Positions 21,169 to 32,869 of a DNA stretch of 64,000 nucleotides are shown in pieces. The stretch is from NCBI GenBank assembly GCA_951799425.1, contig OX637406.1, forward strand, positions 30,560,390 to 30,624,389. Direction: 5' to 3'. A model generated the notes under the pieces. That model made no database searches, was not told the origin of the DNA, and saw nothing but the letters and a program-made list of their open reading frames with translations. Position numbers and translations under genes: made by a program. Positions within the stretch are counted from its first letter, which is position 1, and the number at the start of each line of letters is the position of its first letter. The stretch comes from Ilex aquifolium. Taxonomy: Eukaryota > Streptophyta > Magnoliopsida > Aquifoliales > Aquifoliaceae.

Positions 21169-21794
21169 GAGTTACGAATTCTGAACTTCAGAATCGCGCA
21201 CAGGAGGTCATTTCTTCCACTATAAATACTTAAGGACACCCCCATTAGCCCCATTTCAACATTTCTAACCCTAGAAAGACTTAGAGAGGAGGAAAGAGGG
21301 GGAAAACACAAGACCAAGGGAGGATTTACACATTGAAGAGGATTAAAACTCCAAATTTTTCAAGAACACTAAGGAAGAAGAAGGTAGGAGTTTTCTCTCA
21401 CTCACTTACATTGAGGCTAGGGTATTTATATATGTGTGCTTTGGCTATCAATGGTATATATATGTTATGGAATCATCATCTCTTAGGCTTTTTGGCAAAG
21501 ATTACATGTTTTGAACAAAGTTAGGGTTTAATACCCATGAAATCTCTTCTCTAGTTTTAAAACCCTCATTTTTGGAGAGTGATGTATTTCCTTCTTAAAT
21601 GCTTTCTTTATTATGGATTTTCGAAACCTTAGTGCTTTGTGTTGGGTAGAAAAATGATGTTATTGTGATCTCATTTATTTTCTTTGTTGGTTGTGGAATT
21701 GTTACATGATATATTTTGGGGATTTTCGATAAATGATTGTAAATTGAGATAAATATTGGAATTGTATGCTTGGTTGGGTTGTTTGTGATGCACA

Positions 21795-22085
21795 TGAGTG
21801 AGAGGTTCCTTGTACGGATGCTTGGGAAACAATGAAGTGATTGGTGGGAGGTTCCTTGTAAGGATGCTCACCCATTCTCATGAGGTTCCTTGTAAGGATG
21901 CTTGAGAATCAAAGATGACCTAAAAGGGGGTGGAGGTTACCCTAAAATATGCCACCTACCGAAGGAATGGGAAACAATGAAGTGATTGGTGGGAGGTTCC
22001 TTGTAAGGATGTTCACCCATTCTCAAGAGGTTCCTTGTAAGGATGCTTGAGAATCAAAGATGACCTAAAAGGGGGTGGAGGTTAC
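21795..22085 (+). repeat. 145-bp tandem repeats in element C 3' LTR, part 1
   Basis: The repeat is recognised by GGGAAACAATGAAGTGATTG at 21824 and 21969. Each unit holds two copies of GGTTCCTTGTAAGGATGCT. Element B is inserted inside the array; when B is removed, the 145-bp phase continues exactly at 36377. Confidence 0.88.
22081..22085. repeat. Target site duplication of element B, left copy (GTTAC)
   Basis: GTTAC precedes TGATGG at 22086 and is repeated at 36344-36348. Confidence 0.95.
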
Positions 22086-23995
22086 TGATGGCTTGATCCA
22101 AATGTATACACCCAAGTGCAGACGGTCAAGCTGTAGTAATAATCCGGTTTGAGTCCGGAGTCGAATCCACAGGGAACTTTTGTTGATATTTCTAAGGCAA
22201 GCAGTGGTAGAGACCTTTTGATTGTAACCTTTTTGATTTGCTGCGAGATATAGGTTTTGCTGGACAGAATATAAGATTATTTCCAGAAAGATTTTCTTAA
22301 CAAAATAGGAGATGAATGCTAATTAAAAAGAGTCACCCTTTAGTGCAAGGATCTGGACATGTAGTTAGTTATCCGGTTTGTCATAATTGTGCTTGATAAC
22401 TCAATTAACTCCCGTGTCAACAGCAAGTTAATCGGAAGATAAAGATGGATTGTGAGAATTAAGAACATGATTCCGATGTCTTTCTAGAAGTTTACAAGAA
22501 TTGCCTGTGCCGAGACTTAACCCGTCTACAAACAAGCAAGTGTTTCTACAAGACATCCAATCATGATATTAATAGTCCATTTTTTAAATGAAGTACATTA
22601 AGGGGGAAGATTGAAGGGTAGTCATGAGGATCTAGCCGGGGTACTTGCCTTGAACTGATGAGTCTTTCTATGCAGGAGTCATCCATGTCATAGAAAGAGC
22701 TCACAATTATACAAAGTACCTTAGCTTTGCTAGATGCAATCAATCATCCGATAACAAGAAGAAATAAACGTTAAGCATAAAAGAACATTGCACAAATATG
22801 ATTCCCGGATAACTTGTACATGCCTTTCTCCTCTCACTAAAGAGTGAATGAGAAACTACTCACTCTTCATGGCTTGGGTAAAGCTAGAAAAGTGAGTGAT
22901 GCTCATCCCTCCAAGTGGAGAACTTTAAAAGATAAAGTAACAACAAACGCGGAGCGAATCTTCCACAAAGAATGAGTGATTCACGTTCCACCCTTCATGG
23001 CTTTAATCAAGCTCTAGAAAAGTGGAAGAGTTTCACTCTTCTAAGAAAGAAGGAAGCTCAAGCAATGGAAGTGAAATGCATGAACAATAAAAGTAGAAGA
23101 AAGCTAGTCACATTTGGAGGGTGGCTTCCTCAACTAAAGATTGGAGGGTTGCTTCCTCAACCAAGATGGGAGCTATTTCTCTTCTATGCATGAGAAATGA
23201 AAGCATAAACATAAGCATAAGCATAAAACTACTGTTATAACAAGCAAGAGATGTTGGGCTAAAGCCAAACTAATCTCTAAAATAAAGACTTCATAAGGAA
23301 AATGAACTAACTACAATGAGAGTGGGAGTCTAAGCCTCCATCACTATCTACTTCCTACTATGCTCTTCTTTAGCTCTCCAACAAGGGGAGTATTTATAGG
23401 CAAGAGGAGGAGGCAGGGGGGGTGAAAGAATAGTGTTTGCCGCCCAAGTCCAAGTGAACAGTCAACAACTCTGCTGCCAGTCTGTGGATAACGTTCGAAC
23501 GTGAGTTGGCGTTCGAACGTTGACTGCCGTTCGAACGTTTCTTCTTGTTTTTGCACTAAGGGCGTTCGAACGCCAGATTTGCTCTGACCCCTTTCACTGT
23601 GGTCTTCTGTGAAGTTCAGTTCCAACTCTCTGCAGTGGTCTGGTCTTCCATCAACTCAAGTGCACGTTCGAACGTGAGTTGGCGTTCGAACGTGCACTCA
23701 AGTACTTCAGAGCTCCAGTCTTCTTTCCTAACTGCAACACGCCTTCTCTTCAGCAGTTGAGTCTGCTACAGTGTATTGCGGACGTTCGAACGTGAGTTGG
23801 CGTTCGAACGTTCTGGCTGTGCTCCAAGCTTCTCCAATTTTGGGCTCTAATGTACTGGTGCTGCATCCAAGTGTGGTACTTGTTGTTCTTGGGTCCTTGT
23901 TCAGTTTAGGGCCTGAAATGACATCACTTAAACTCCATTAAAGTACCATTAGTCTTAAAATGTCATAATAATATGTCAACTTTAAGTACTAATCA
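22086..23995 (-). repeat. 3' LTR of element B
   Basis: 1910 bp, TGATGGCTTG to ACTAATCA. Compared with the right LTR it lacks 34 bp in the palindrome cluster, bounded by direct copies of CGTTCGAACGTT, so it looks like slippage or recombination between repeats. The TATA box on the - strand is at 23391-23398. Confidence 0.94.
23491..23811 (-). promoter_or_regulatory. U3 palindrome cluster, element B 3' LTR
   Basis: Copies of CGTTCGAACG at about 23492, 23510, 23528, 23565, 23664, 23682, 23783 and 23801. They are better preserved than in element A. The TATA box lies about 95 bp downstream on the - strand. Confidence 0.8.
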
Positions 23996-25810
23996 CACTC
24001 CCCAACTTAAATATTGCTAGTCTCTAGTAATATGAAAAAGAAAATTCTACTCCTAATGCCATTTTCGTAGGTCATCCGGTTGCATTTAGCTTATGCAACA
24101 AGCCGTTGAACCACTAGGTTTACCCTAGCGGACGAGTGTTGTCTCGTGAGGGTTTCCAGAGAAGTTACCCATAAACTTCAGTCGAACAGATGTGCATAGG
24201 AGAATGCTGTCTCAAGTAAATTAGCATCATGGTCGTTGAGACACCAGATTTTCAACTTTGACTTATGTCTCACACGTATTCATTCTATGCAAAAATTATC
24301 ATTTGTTACATTGGTATTTGAAATTCTCAATGCAGTAGGAATGATCATTCAAGCAATAGGAATTGTTATGTAACAAATACTCCATTTTATCACCTTCCAT
24401 GGATAGTTTCAATTTCACAAACCTCACGTAGTATACTCTCAGCAAAGGTTCACTCTGATTATAGTGACTTGTTTCTCACAGATCATGTGATCAGAAGATG
24501 GCCAATCGAAAAAATCACATGCACCATTTAAGAAAGGAGTGAAATTTTAAATAAGCAACTACTTATGTTTGGCATGATCTCATGAAAGAATATTAACACA
24601 ATTTAAAAGGAACGCTATTTACCATATCCCAATTGTGATTAACAACACATGCATGTAACATATTTGAGATCAATTAGGGCTTTTCATGGGTTGTAGCGTG
24701 GCTAGAGGTCAGTGGCTAACGAAATGACGTCAGGGATTTTCAAAAGCTATCTGCTGTTTGTGTAGCACACCTCTTTCTAACTTCTTGATATTTTGCCGAG
24801 AGATAACATTTCTCTCTTTCATTTTTCTCATTTTTTCATTTTCTTGGCAAGTTCTTGCCTTTTTGCTTCTGTTTTGTTTCAATTGTTCCAATCAACTCTT
24901 CTTGGATGATAATCTCGAATGCTCCTTTTTCTTTTCCCTTTTCTGTATCATCTTACAAATAGGATGTAAGAAAATTAGATAGCCAAGGTATGTCAAGTAT
25001 GTTTTCCTGTGGATTGGTAATCATGTAGGTTTATCAAAGAAAACTTTATACATTGATGGCTCAAACATGGCTAACGAGGGATACATTTTTTTTTCCAAAG
25101 AAATGTCTAAGGCTCAATATTATATCAAAGATGGCCTAAGATCATTTCTCAAGCATGTGCACCTGTATGTGTCGTATGCGATGATTTCGTGTGGGATATG
25201 TCAATAGATCACTTTTAAATGCGTCAATCAAAGCAAGGTTAATGAGATCATTCAAAAATGGAGATTTGAAAAGAATTTACTTGAGTAAACATTGATTGTC
25301 TCTCGAAAGCATCGTTAGGTTCGAAACTCACCCTGGTGTTCTTTGTTATCTCCACTGTGTATGTCAGGTTTTCCAGGGGGTATCGGTTATATACCAATTC
25401 CATTTGCGAGTCAGATCCTCCTGTACTTTTAAAATAACAAATAGCGATGTACATATGACAATTTAAGTATAGAAAGAACACCCACATTTTCAAGAAATGT
25501 GGTTTGAAGTCTCGGTTGATAAATGGAGGTGTTAAACCGATCATGTGCGTATTTACTCTAGCAAGCATTCTTGACATCCACATTTGTTCCTTCACCTTTT
25601 AATTTCTATGCTAAATCTACAAATGCATTAAAACAATTAAAATTGATAAATAGAACCATTCATTTCAAAATATCATCTTTTAACATCAACGGTTCAATTC
25701 ATTCACAACCACACAAAAACTTACAACTATCAAAGAAGAAATTCATACAAAGAAGCACTTTAAACAAACATAAAAACAAGACAAAGAACAGAAATAGAAG
25801 TCCCTCTCTC
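23996..25810 (-). other. Polypurine tract and 3' noncoding region of element B
   Basis: The PPT (AGTTGGGGAGTG on the - strand) is at 23996-24008. The remaining 1.8 kb matches element A 2607-4424 and holds no gene I can support. The 115-codon open frame at 25248-25595 has changed in step with the DNA and is dismissed. Confidence 0.75.
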
Positions 25811-26923
25811 TCACTCTCCTCCTTGTGCACCATCTCCACCATGTCCACCATGTCCACCCCTCAAAAGCCTAAGGATCTCATCCTGCTTAGCTTCAATGCT
25901 AAGCATGACGTCCCATAATGAGCGTCGGGTGCTGGTGCTGGTGCTGGTGCTAGGTCCCTCACCTGCTGGCTGATCTCCTTCTCCTCCCATCTCTCTCTCC
26001 ATCTCATCAAGCTCCTCTTGCACTTCATCTACTCCTTGGGCCGGGGGCTCTTCTTGCCTTGCCGCCGGGACGCCACTATGACTTTGGCTTCTCCGGAATG
26101 AAGCCTTGTTCAATGGCCCCATTGGCTTCTGGATTTCCATCTCAGGCTTTACCCTTACCCCATGCTCCTTGCATATCTTAGTCACGAGGGTGCCGGAGGG
26201 AAGCGAATTCCTCTTCACATCACACCCTTTCTTCATCTCGGTCAACACTAGGGAGGGGATGTCAATGCTTTGCCATTTTCCAATAGCATATAACAATCGG
26301 GCCATGTCGGGGAGAATTTCATTTTTTCTTCCAATTGGGGCAAAGTTTGACACTGCAATCAAATTTAACATTTTGTATTTGTCACTTAGCTCCCCTTGTC
26401 TAAAAAATTTCTTCCCTGCCCATGAAAAGTTGGGTACTCCCGTTAGTTCTCTCCCCACTTCATTCATCGCCACATTCTTCCTTAAGGGATAAATGGGATT
26501 TGGGACCCGAGGCACTTCTTGCCTTGGCCCCCAAATATAATCCTTATCAACGTCCACATGGACTCCCCTCACATAAGTTCGAATTTCCCCGTCGATAATC
26601 TCGGCATTGGAGTAAAACTCCCGCACCAAGTCGACTACGGCCTCACCGCCGTTCCTCAAATAAAACAACCATCCCCTCCTTTCCATTTCCGCAAAAATCC
26701 CCAACTCCGCAAAATCAGCTAAAATCACATCTCTTTCACAAACAATGGCTTTGTTTTGGTAGAAATTTTCATACCTGTGTGCTTTTAGAGCTGTGAGAAA
26801 CCGAGTCTTGTCGTATCTCCTTGTGAGTGGTGGCAATCCTTCTCTCACCTTCACCACTTCTTCGATAAAGTTTGGCTCTTGGGTGTTTGGGTTCCTCCTG
26901 GCAGGAAGCTTGACTCTTGGCAT
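25811..26923 (-). CDS. Env-position ORF of element B, 370 aa, plant transposon-protein (PF20167-like) family
   Basis: Starts MPRVKLPARRNPNTQE and is fully open. Conserved with A: RYENFY, AIVCERDV, LVREFYSNAEII, IRTYVRG, FSWAGKKFF, DKYKMLNLIAVSNFAP, GRKNEILPDMA and EMKKGCDVKR. The C-terminal 100 residues (from PEMEIQKPMGPLNKASFRR) are nearly identical to A and contain Glu-rich and Ser/Thr runs, then SIEAKQDEILRLLRGG and a Gly-rich tail. The N-terminal 270 residues are only about three-quarters identical to A, while the adjacent noncoding DNA is about 94% identical. No membrane segment is visible. Family recognition is from memory; function unknown. Confidence 0.82.
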   Translation of the reverse strand: MPRVKLPARRNPNTQEPNFIEEVVKVREGLPPLTRRYDKTRFLTALKAHRYENFYQNKAIVCERDVILADFAELGIFAEMERRGWLFYLRNGGEAVVDLVREFYSNAEIIDGEIRTYVRGVHVDVDKDYIWGPRQEVPRVPNPIYPLRKNVAMNEVGRELTGVPNFSWAGKKFFRQGELSDKYKMLNLIAVSNFAPIGRKNEILPDMARLLYAIGKWQSIDIPSLVLTEMKKGCDVKRNSLPSGTLVTKICKEHGVRVKPEMEIQKPMGPLNKASFRRSQSHSGVPAARQEEPPAQGVDEVQEELDEMEREMGGEGDQPAGEGPSTSTSTSTRRSLWDVMLSIEAKQDEILRLLRGGHGGHGGDGAQGGE

Positions 26924-27135
26924 ATTTTTTTTGGTTTTTGAGCTGGATGGTTTTGGAATTTTTGATTTCTTTGTGAAGATGGATCTTCTTGAAGTGGTAA
27001 ATGTCTTGGGAGTGACGATTTTTGTTAAAGATGGAGAATGGTTGGGGTTTTGGGGTCTGGGTAGTGCAGGATCTCCAAGGTTTTTCGGGTTTTCAGAAGT
27101 TTTGGAGGGTTTTGAAAATGAAGAAGACGAGCCAG

Positions 27136-27460
27136 GCTTTTATAGCCTGAGTTGCAACGTTCGAACGTTGGTGACGTTCGAACGTTGGTAGAAGGAATTT
27201 AAAAAGATCGTTCGAACGTGGTCTGGCGTTCGAACATGACGAGCTCACAGTACTTTTGAGTTTCTGTCAGAGGCCAAAGTACTGTAAATACTCTTCGTTC
27301 GAACGGTCTATTGGCGTTCGAACGTTAATCTAGTTCGAACGGTCTATTGGTGTTCGAACGGACTGAGCTCCCAGTACTTTCAAGTTTCTGCAGAAGTTTC
27401 ATCAGAGGCTGAGTACTGTAAGCTTTCAACGTTCGAACGTTACCTGGTGTTCGAACGTTG
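27136..27460 (-). promoter_or_regulatory. Putative internal promoter of element B: palindrome cluster plus TATA box
   Basis: TATAAAAGC on the - strand (27136-27144) lies within the inverted repeat AGGCT/AGCCT, with CGTTCGAACG copies and variants from 27155 to 27459 upstream of it. GAGCTC with an adjacent CAGTACTTTT is also present. The ORF ATG is about 213 bp downstream. Position and spacing match element A although the ORF itself has diverged. Confidence 0.62.
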
Positions 27461-27725
27461 AACCACAAATTAAAATTTTCTCTATTGCACTATATACAAT
27501 CAAAGAAGACAAAACACACAAATTTAATTCAAAAACTAAGGCGTCTCAGGATGAACCCCTACCCACGCTTCAGGTTGGTATTTTGGGGCATTCCTTACTC
27601 GGCCCATATTTTCATTTCAGTCAAAAAGAAATTTATACAAAAAGATTTTTACAATTTTTACAACAAATTCGGACCTTTGGCATTCACTCCCCCAACAAAA
27701 GTACACATTTCCTACAGAAAATTAT

Positions 27726-28136
27726 CTAATCTGAGTCTCCCTCTGTGTCTGTGTAAAATGGACAACCAGTAACTCTCCCAACTTCCTCTCTCACAAATCG
27801 GTTAAGCACAGTACCGGAATAGCATGGCGTATCAGGGTAATCCTTACTCAGCCCATTCACTATCCAGTCTAATCGATCAAGTGCGCGACCGGAAATTGGT
27901 TCAGAACACTGGTTGTACCTTTTTTCGTGAAAGTATCTGCCACACTGTTTACAGGCACCAAGCCTTTTTGCACAACGGCGTTTGGCAAAGCTACTTCTGC
28001 CACAGAGGGGTTTCGCTTGTTTTTCTTTGATTTCAGCCTTCCTTACTAATCTTGCTTTTCTCATGATCATGGTATGTACATCAGATGGAAAAGTACGTAG
28101 GACTCCTAGGCTAAACCAAAAAAGATTTACATCCAT
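27726..28136 (-). CDS. Small Cys-rich basic protein, 136 aa, resembling carlavirus-type nucleic-acid-binding proteins
   Basis: Intact ORF between integrase and the env-position ORF, sense to the element. Residues 23-58 are strongly basic (IMRKARLVRKAEIKEK, then CGRSSFAKRRCAKRLG). A finger follows, CX2CX4HX6C (residues 62-77, CKQCGRYFHEKRYNQC), and the C-terminal half is acidic, with two more Cys. The layout of basic GRSxxAKRR motif followed at once by a Cys finger is that of the cysteine-rich nucleic-acid-binding proteins of carla-like plant viruses (Pfam Viral_NABP/Carla_C4), some of which suppress silencing. A and B differ by about 4 silent and 4 replacement changes here (about 2%), against about 6% in the noncoding 3' region. 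This suggests constraint. The viral link is recognition by motif only; an unrelated zinc-binding protein is possible. Confidence 0.55.
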   Translation of the reverse strand: MDVNLFWFSLGVLRTFPSDVHTMIMRKARLVRKAEIKEKQAKPLCGRSSFAKRRCAKRLGACKQCGRYFHEKRYNQCSEPISGRALDRLDWIVNGLSKDYPDTPCYSGTVLNRFVREEVGRVTGCPFYTDTEGDSD

Positions 28137-28342
28137 GATTGCTAAATTTTAAGACTCACTATCTGATTTTTTAACGTCTGCCAGTCACAAAGAGGATTGA
28201 GGCTGATTCATAAGCATAATCAATTTAATCAATGTTCAAACATGATCAACAACGACAATAAAAAATTAAAAAAATTGCGAAAATTATGAACTATGAACGA
28301 AAATGAACTAACTGATGAAATGAACTAACTGATGAATTGATT

Positions 28343-28390
28343 ATACCCCCCAACCTAAACTGAACATTGTCCCCAATGTTTCGAATTTAC
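28343..28390 (-). other. Internal polypurine-tract-like sequence, element B
   Basis: The - strand reads AACATTGGGGACAATGTTC and then AGGTTGGGGGGTATAA, at the same place as 6940-6985 in element A, between pol and the small Cys-rich ORF. Confidence 0.5.
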
Positions 28391-28754
28391 CGGTTCATGG
28401 AGTGTGGAGACGAGGTTGAATGGTAGAGATCTGTTCACCACTGAGACCTACAAATAAAAACACCAAAAATTACTCATCTGTGCGCAGATCTGGATTTCGG
28501 GTAGGCTGAAAATCCTTATGTGTGAGTGCGAACAAGAGAAGAACACCCGTGAGCAAATATAAGATTAAAATGCTAAACAGGAAGCAAAATATCGTGTTTG
28601 TGGAGTGTGTGGTCATGGGTGTTTTCTCGAGTAACAGAGACTCGAAGACTAATAGAAGAAGAAGAAAAGAAGAAGAAGAAGAGGAACAAAAGGGGGAGGG
28701 CCAACTGCAGCGGCTGGGGAACACGTGGGCGCCTTATAAAGGCGCCCCAGTGGG

Positions 28755-30431
28755 TCAGGTTGGAGTAGATATTTCCTGACCCGATCCACTGGAGTGTCGG
28801 CAGGCGCGAATTTCGGAGGAGTACTCTGGTTCCATTAAAAGAATGGTTTCCACATTTCTAACAAAATCCTCCAAAAATGGTTTTAACCTCTGACCATTAA
28901 CAGTAAAATTATTACCGTTTGCTGGGTTTTCCACTTCAACTGCTCCGTGTTCAAACACATTTTTCACAATGTAAGGCCCAGCCCATCTTGATTTCAACTT
29001 ACCAGGGAAGAGGCGGAGTCTTGAATTGAATAGCAAGACTTTTTGAGATGGCTCAAAAGATTTCCGCACAATGTGTTTGTCATGAAAGATTTTCATCCTG
29101 GTTTTAGCAATCTTAGCATTTTCATATGCTTCATTTCTCAATTCCTCCAATTCATTTATCTGAAGTTTCCTTGTTAGCCCAGCCTTGTCTAAGTCAAAAT
29201 TCATTGCTTTAATGGCCCAGTATGCCCTATGTTCCAATTCCACAGGCAAGTGACATGACTTTCCATAGACTAATCGATAAGGAGACATGCCCAAAATTGT
29301 TTTAAAAGCAGTTCGGTATGCCCATAGTGCATCAGTCAGTCTTAATGACCAATCTTTGCGATCTGGGTTCACCGTTTTTTCCAAAATTAATTTGATCTCC
29401 CGATTAGCTAACTCAGCTTGTCCACTGGTCTGTGGGTGATAAGAGGTTGCAATTTTGTGAAAAATCAAGTATTTTTTCATTAAATTCCAGAAGGGACGAT
29501 TGCAAAAATGAGCACCCCCATCGCTTATGATTGACTTCGGAATTCCAAATCGGGACAAAATATTTTCTTTTAAAAATTTGATCACTGTTTTGTGATCATT
29601 GTTTCGGTATGGAATTGCTTCAACCCATTTGGATACATAGTCTACAGCCACTAAAATGTATAGATAGCCAAAGGAAGGGGGAAATGGTCCCATAAAATCG
29701 ATGCCCCAACAGTCAAAAATTTCAATTACCAGAATGGGGTTTAAGGGCATCATATTTCTTTTAGAAATGTTTCCCAACCTTTGACACCTATCACAAGTTA
29801 AACAAAAGGCATGGACATCTTTGAAAAGTGTGGGCCAGTAAAATCCACACTGCAATATTTTTGCAGCTGTTTTTCTTAATGAAAAGTGGCCACCACATGC
29901 TTCAGAATGACAAAAAGTTATTACCTGGCTACTTTCATGAGCAGGGATGCAACGTCTTATGATTTGATCTTTACAGTATTTGAATACGTAAGGATCCTCC
30001 CAAAAGAAGTTACGTACCTCCCTCAGAAATTTCTTTTTGTCCAACATGGTAAAAGATGGAGGGAGTGTATCAGTAGCAAGAAAGTTAGCAATGTCTGCAT
30101 ACCATGGTGTCTTATCAATCATGAACAGTTGTTCATCGGGGAATTTCTCATTGATTGGTAGTCCATCCTCATGAAATTCATAGGTTAGTCTGGATAGATG
30201 ATCTGCCACCACATTCTCGACGCCTTTCTTGTCCTTAATGACAAGATCAAACTCTTGGAGCAAAAGTATCCATCTCAAGAGTCTCGGTTTGGCGTCCTTC
30301 TTTGTGAGCAAAAATTTTAGAGCTGCATGGTCAGTGAATACAGTAACAGAAGAACCAACAAGATAAGAACGGAATTTTTCCAGTGCAAAAACTACAGCAA
30401 GCAATTCTTTCTCAGTTGTTGAATAATTCAT
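28755..30431 (-). pseudogene. Element B RNase H (end) and integrase
   Basis: 558 codons open, from [17 protein letters not shown] to the end of pol. It contains the RNase H residue in FTDHAALKF, the integrase finger ([18 protein letters not shown]), [12 protein letters not shown] (first Asp), [10 protein letters not shown] (second Asp) and [14 protein letters not shown] (Glu). Integrase is complete here, unlike in A. It is split from RT by a TAA at 30432-30434, where A has CAA. It ends at TGA (28755), where A has CGA. Confidence 0.9.
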
Positions 30432-32219
30432 TTAGGTATCATTCAAAGTTTTGCTTGCATAGTAAATCACATGGGGTTTCTTATCTTTTCTTTGTCCCAA
30501 TACAGCACCTACAACAAAATCACTTGCATCACACATTAGTTCAAAAGGAAGATTCCAGTCAGGAGGTTGCATTATTGGTGCAGAAATTAACATGTCTTTT
30601 AGTTTGTCAAAAGCTTTTTGGCATGCTTCATTCCAATCAAATATTACATCCTGACTTAGGAGGTGACACATTGGCTTTGCTATGGTACTAAAATCTTTTA
30701 TGAATCTCCTGTAGAACCCTGCATGACCTAGGAATGATCGAACATCTTTTACAGTCTTAGGGGCAGGCAAATTTCCAATCAAATCAATTTTTTCTTTGTC
30801 AACTTTCATGTCTTCAGACGACACGATGTGACCAAGAACAATGCCCTGTGTTACCATAAAATGGCATTTTTCCCAATTGAGCACTAGGTTGGCTTCCTTA
30901 CATCTGATCAGTACTTTCTCCAGATTGGTTAAACACAAGTCGAAGGAATCACCATAGACAGAGAAGTCATCCATAAATACTTCCAAAAAATTTTCAACCA
31001 TATCATTGAACAAGCTTAGCATACATCTTTGGAATGTTCCAGGAGCGTTACAAAGTCCAAATGGCATCCTTTTGAAAGCAAAGGTGCCAAAGGGGCATGT
31101 GCAGGTTGTTTTCTCCTGATCATCTAAGGCTATCTCAATTTGGTTATACCCTGAATATCCATCCAAGAAACAGTAAAATGCATGGCCTGCAATTCTCTCC
31201 AGGACTTGGTCAAGAAATGGTAGAGGAAAATGATCTTTTCTAGTGACCAAATTGAGTTTTCGATAATCAATGCACATTTGCCATCCTGTGACGACTCGAG
31301 TTGGCACTAGTTCATTTGCATCATTTTTTACCACTGTGACCCCATATTTTTTTGGCACAACTTGGGTTGGACTGACCCATTTACTATCTGAGATAGGGAA
31401 GATTATCCCTGCATCCAAGAGTTTGAGTACCTCAATTCTCACAACTTCCTTCATGTGAGGATTCAGTCGTCGCTGCATTTGACGAGAGGGTTTTGAGTCC
31501 TCTTCAAGGTATATGGCATGATTGTAGATTAATGGGCTTATACCTTTCAAGTCAGCGATGGTCCATCCAATGGTATTTTTATGACTTCGAAGAACTTCAA
31601 GCAATTTAGACTCTTGCAAGTCTGTGAGTTTAGATGAAATTACCACTGGGTATGACTCATTATTTCCTAAGAATGCATATTTGAGGTCAGATGGGAGAGG
31701 TTTCAATTCAGGCTTTGGTGGGCTAACACTTGATGAGACTGGCTTTGTGCCACTTGGTGAAATTTCTTCGAATTTGAGTGCCCAGGTCTCAACAGTATGA
31801 GTAGGGTCACTTGGTGGTTTTGGGTCATCATCTGTTATTTCTGATGAGATGAGTTCTAACAGAGATGATTCAGCAGGATCCTCACAGAATGTATCATCCA
31901 GATGTTCCTGTATCAAAGATTCTATGGAGTGTACTTCCCTTTCTTCCTTTTCCTCTTCTGGATGTTTAGCAATATTGAAAATGTTCATTTCGAGAGTCAT
32001 ATTCCCAAAAGTTAATTTCATGACTCCATTCCTGCAATTGATTAAAGCATTGGAAGTTGCTAGGAATGGTCGACCAAGAATGACAGGAATTTGGTTCTCT
32101 GAATTTATTGCTGGTTGAGTATCCAGAACAATGAAGTCAACAGGGAAGACAAAACTATCTACTTGGACAAGCACATCTTCAACAATCCCTCTGGGGGTTT
32201 TGACAGATCTGTCAGCCAA
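30432..32219 (-). pseudogene. Element B protease end, reverse transcriptase and RNase H start
   Basis: 595 codons: protease flap part (IPVILGRPFLATSN), acidic linker, then RT with [37 protein letters not shown] and FMDDFSVYG, and the first RNase H acidic residues (LMCDASDFVVGAVLGQ). It is bounded upstream by a one-base deletion near 32245 relative to A and downstream by a TAA. Confidence 0.9.
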
Positions 32220-32779
32220 CTGGAGTGTGACACAAGTGGGTTTAAGTTCTCCAAACCCAACTGTTGATACACAGAGTAGGGTAGCAGATTAACGCTGGCT
32301 CCAAGGTCTAACAAGGCTTGTTCAATTCTGAAGTTTCCAATGATACATGAGACAGTCGGACATCCTGGGTCTTTGTATTTTGGAAGGGTTTTCTGTTCGA
32401 GAAGAGCACTAGCTTGTTCCGTTAGGAAAGCTCTTTTTTGGACTTTCTGGCTTCTCTTGACTGTGCACAAGTCTTTTAGAAACTTGGCATAAGGCGGGAC
32501 TTGTTTGATTGCATCCAGAAGTGGGATGTTGATATTTACTTGCTTAAAAAGCTCGTAAATTTCAGGCCGATTTTTCACTTTCTGTTTGGCTGTGAGTCGA
32601 TGAGGAAATGGAGCCGGAACGGGATACGAAGGTTCCTTTTTCTCAGAAGGTTCTGACTCTTGTTCAATCACAAGCTCAGGGTCTTTCTCAATTGGTTCAG
32701 GTTCAGATGATGGATTGACTGGGCTTGACTCAGGTCTTGGCTTGGGAATGAGTATGTCTCTGATTGTTTTGTCAATCAC
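32159..32779 (-). pseudogene. Element B gag-protease linker and protease active site
   Basis: Pro/Glu-rich linker followed by LLDLGASVNLLPYSVY, the protease active site. The frame shifts just after LGLE compared with A (LGLGELK), so the protease is split between this frame and the next. Confidence 0.85.
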
Positions 32780-32869
32780 TTTGCCACTTCTTAGGGTCGT
32801 GACAGCTTGGGCTTGGTCTTGGGTGTTTCCTGTTGTTGAAGGGTTTCCTACATGGAATTGGCCTTGTGG

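Larger units (their letters stand above)
20600..22085 (+). repeat. 3' LTR of element C, first part (up to element B)
   Basis: Starts TGTAACACCCCGC right after the PPT. Palindromes lie at 20991-21168 and the TATA box TATAAATAC at 21221. It is then interrupted at 22085 by element B and resumes at 36349. Net LTR length without B is about 2.67 kb. The extra length relative to the solo LTR comes largely from the 145-bp tandem repeat. Confidence 0.92.
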
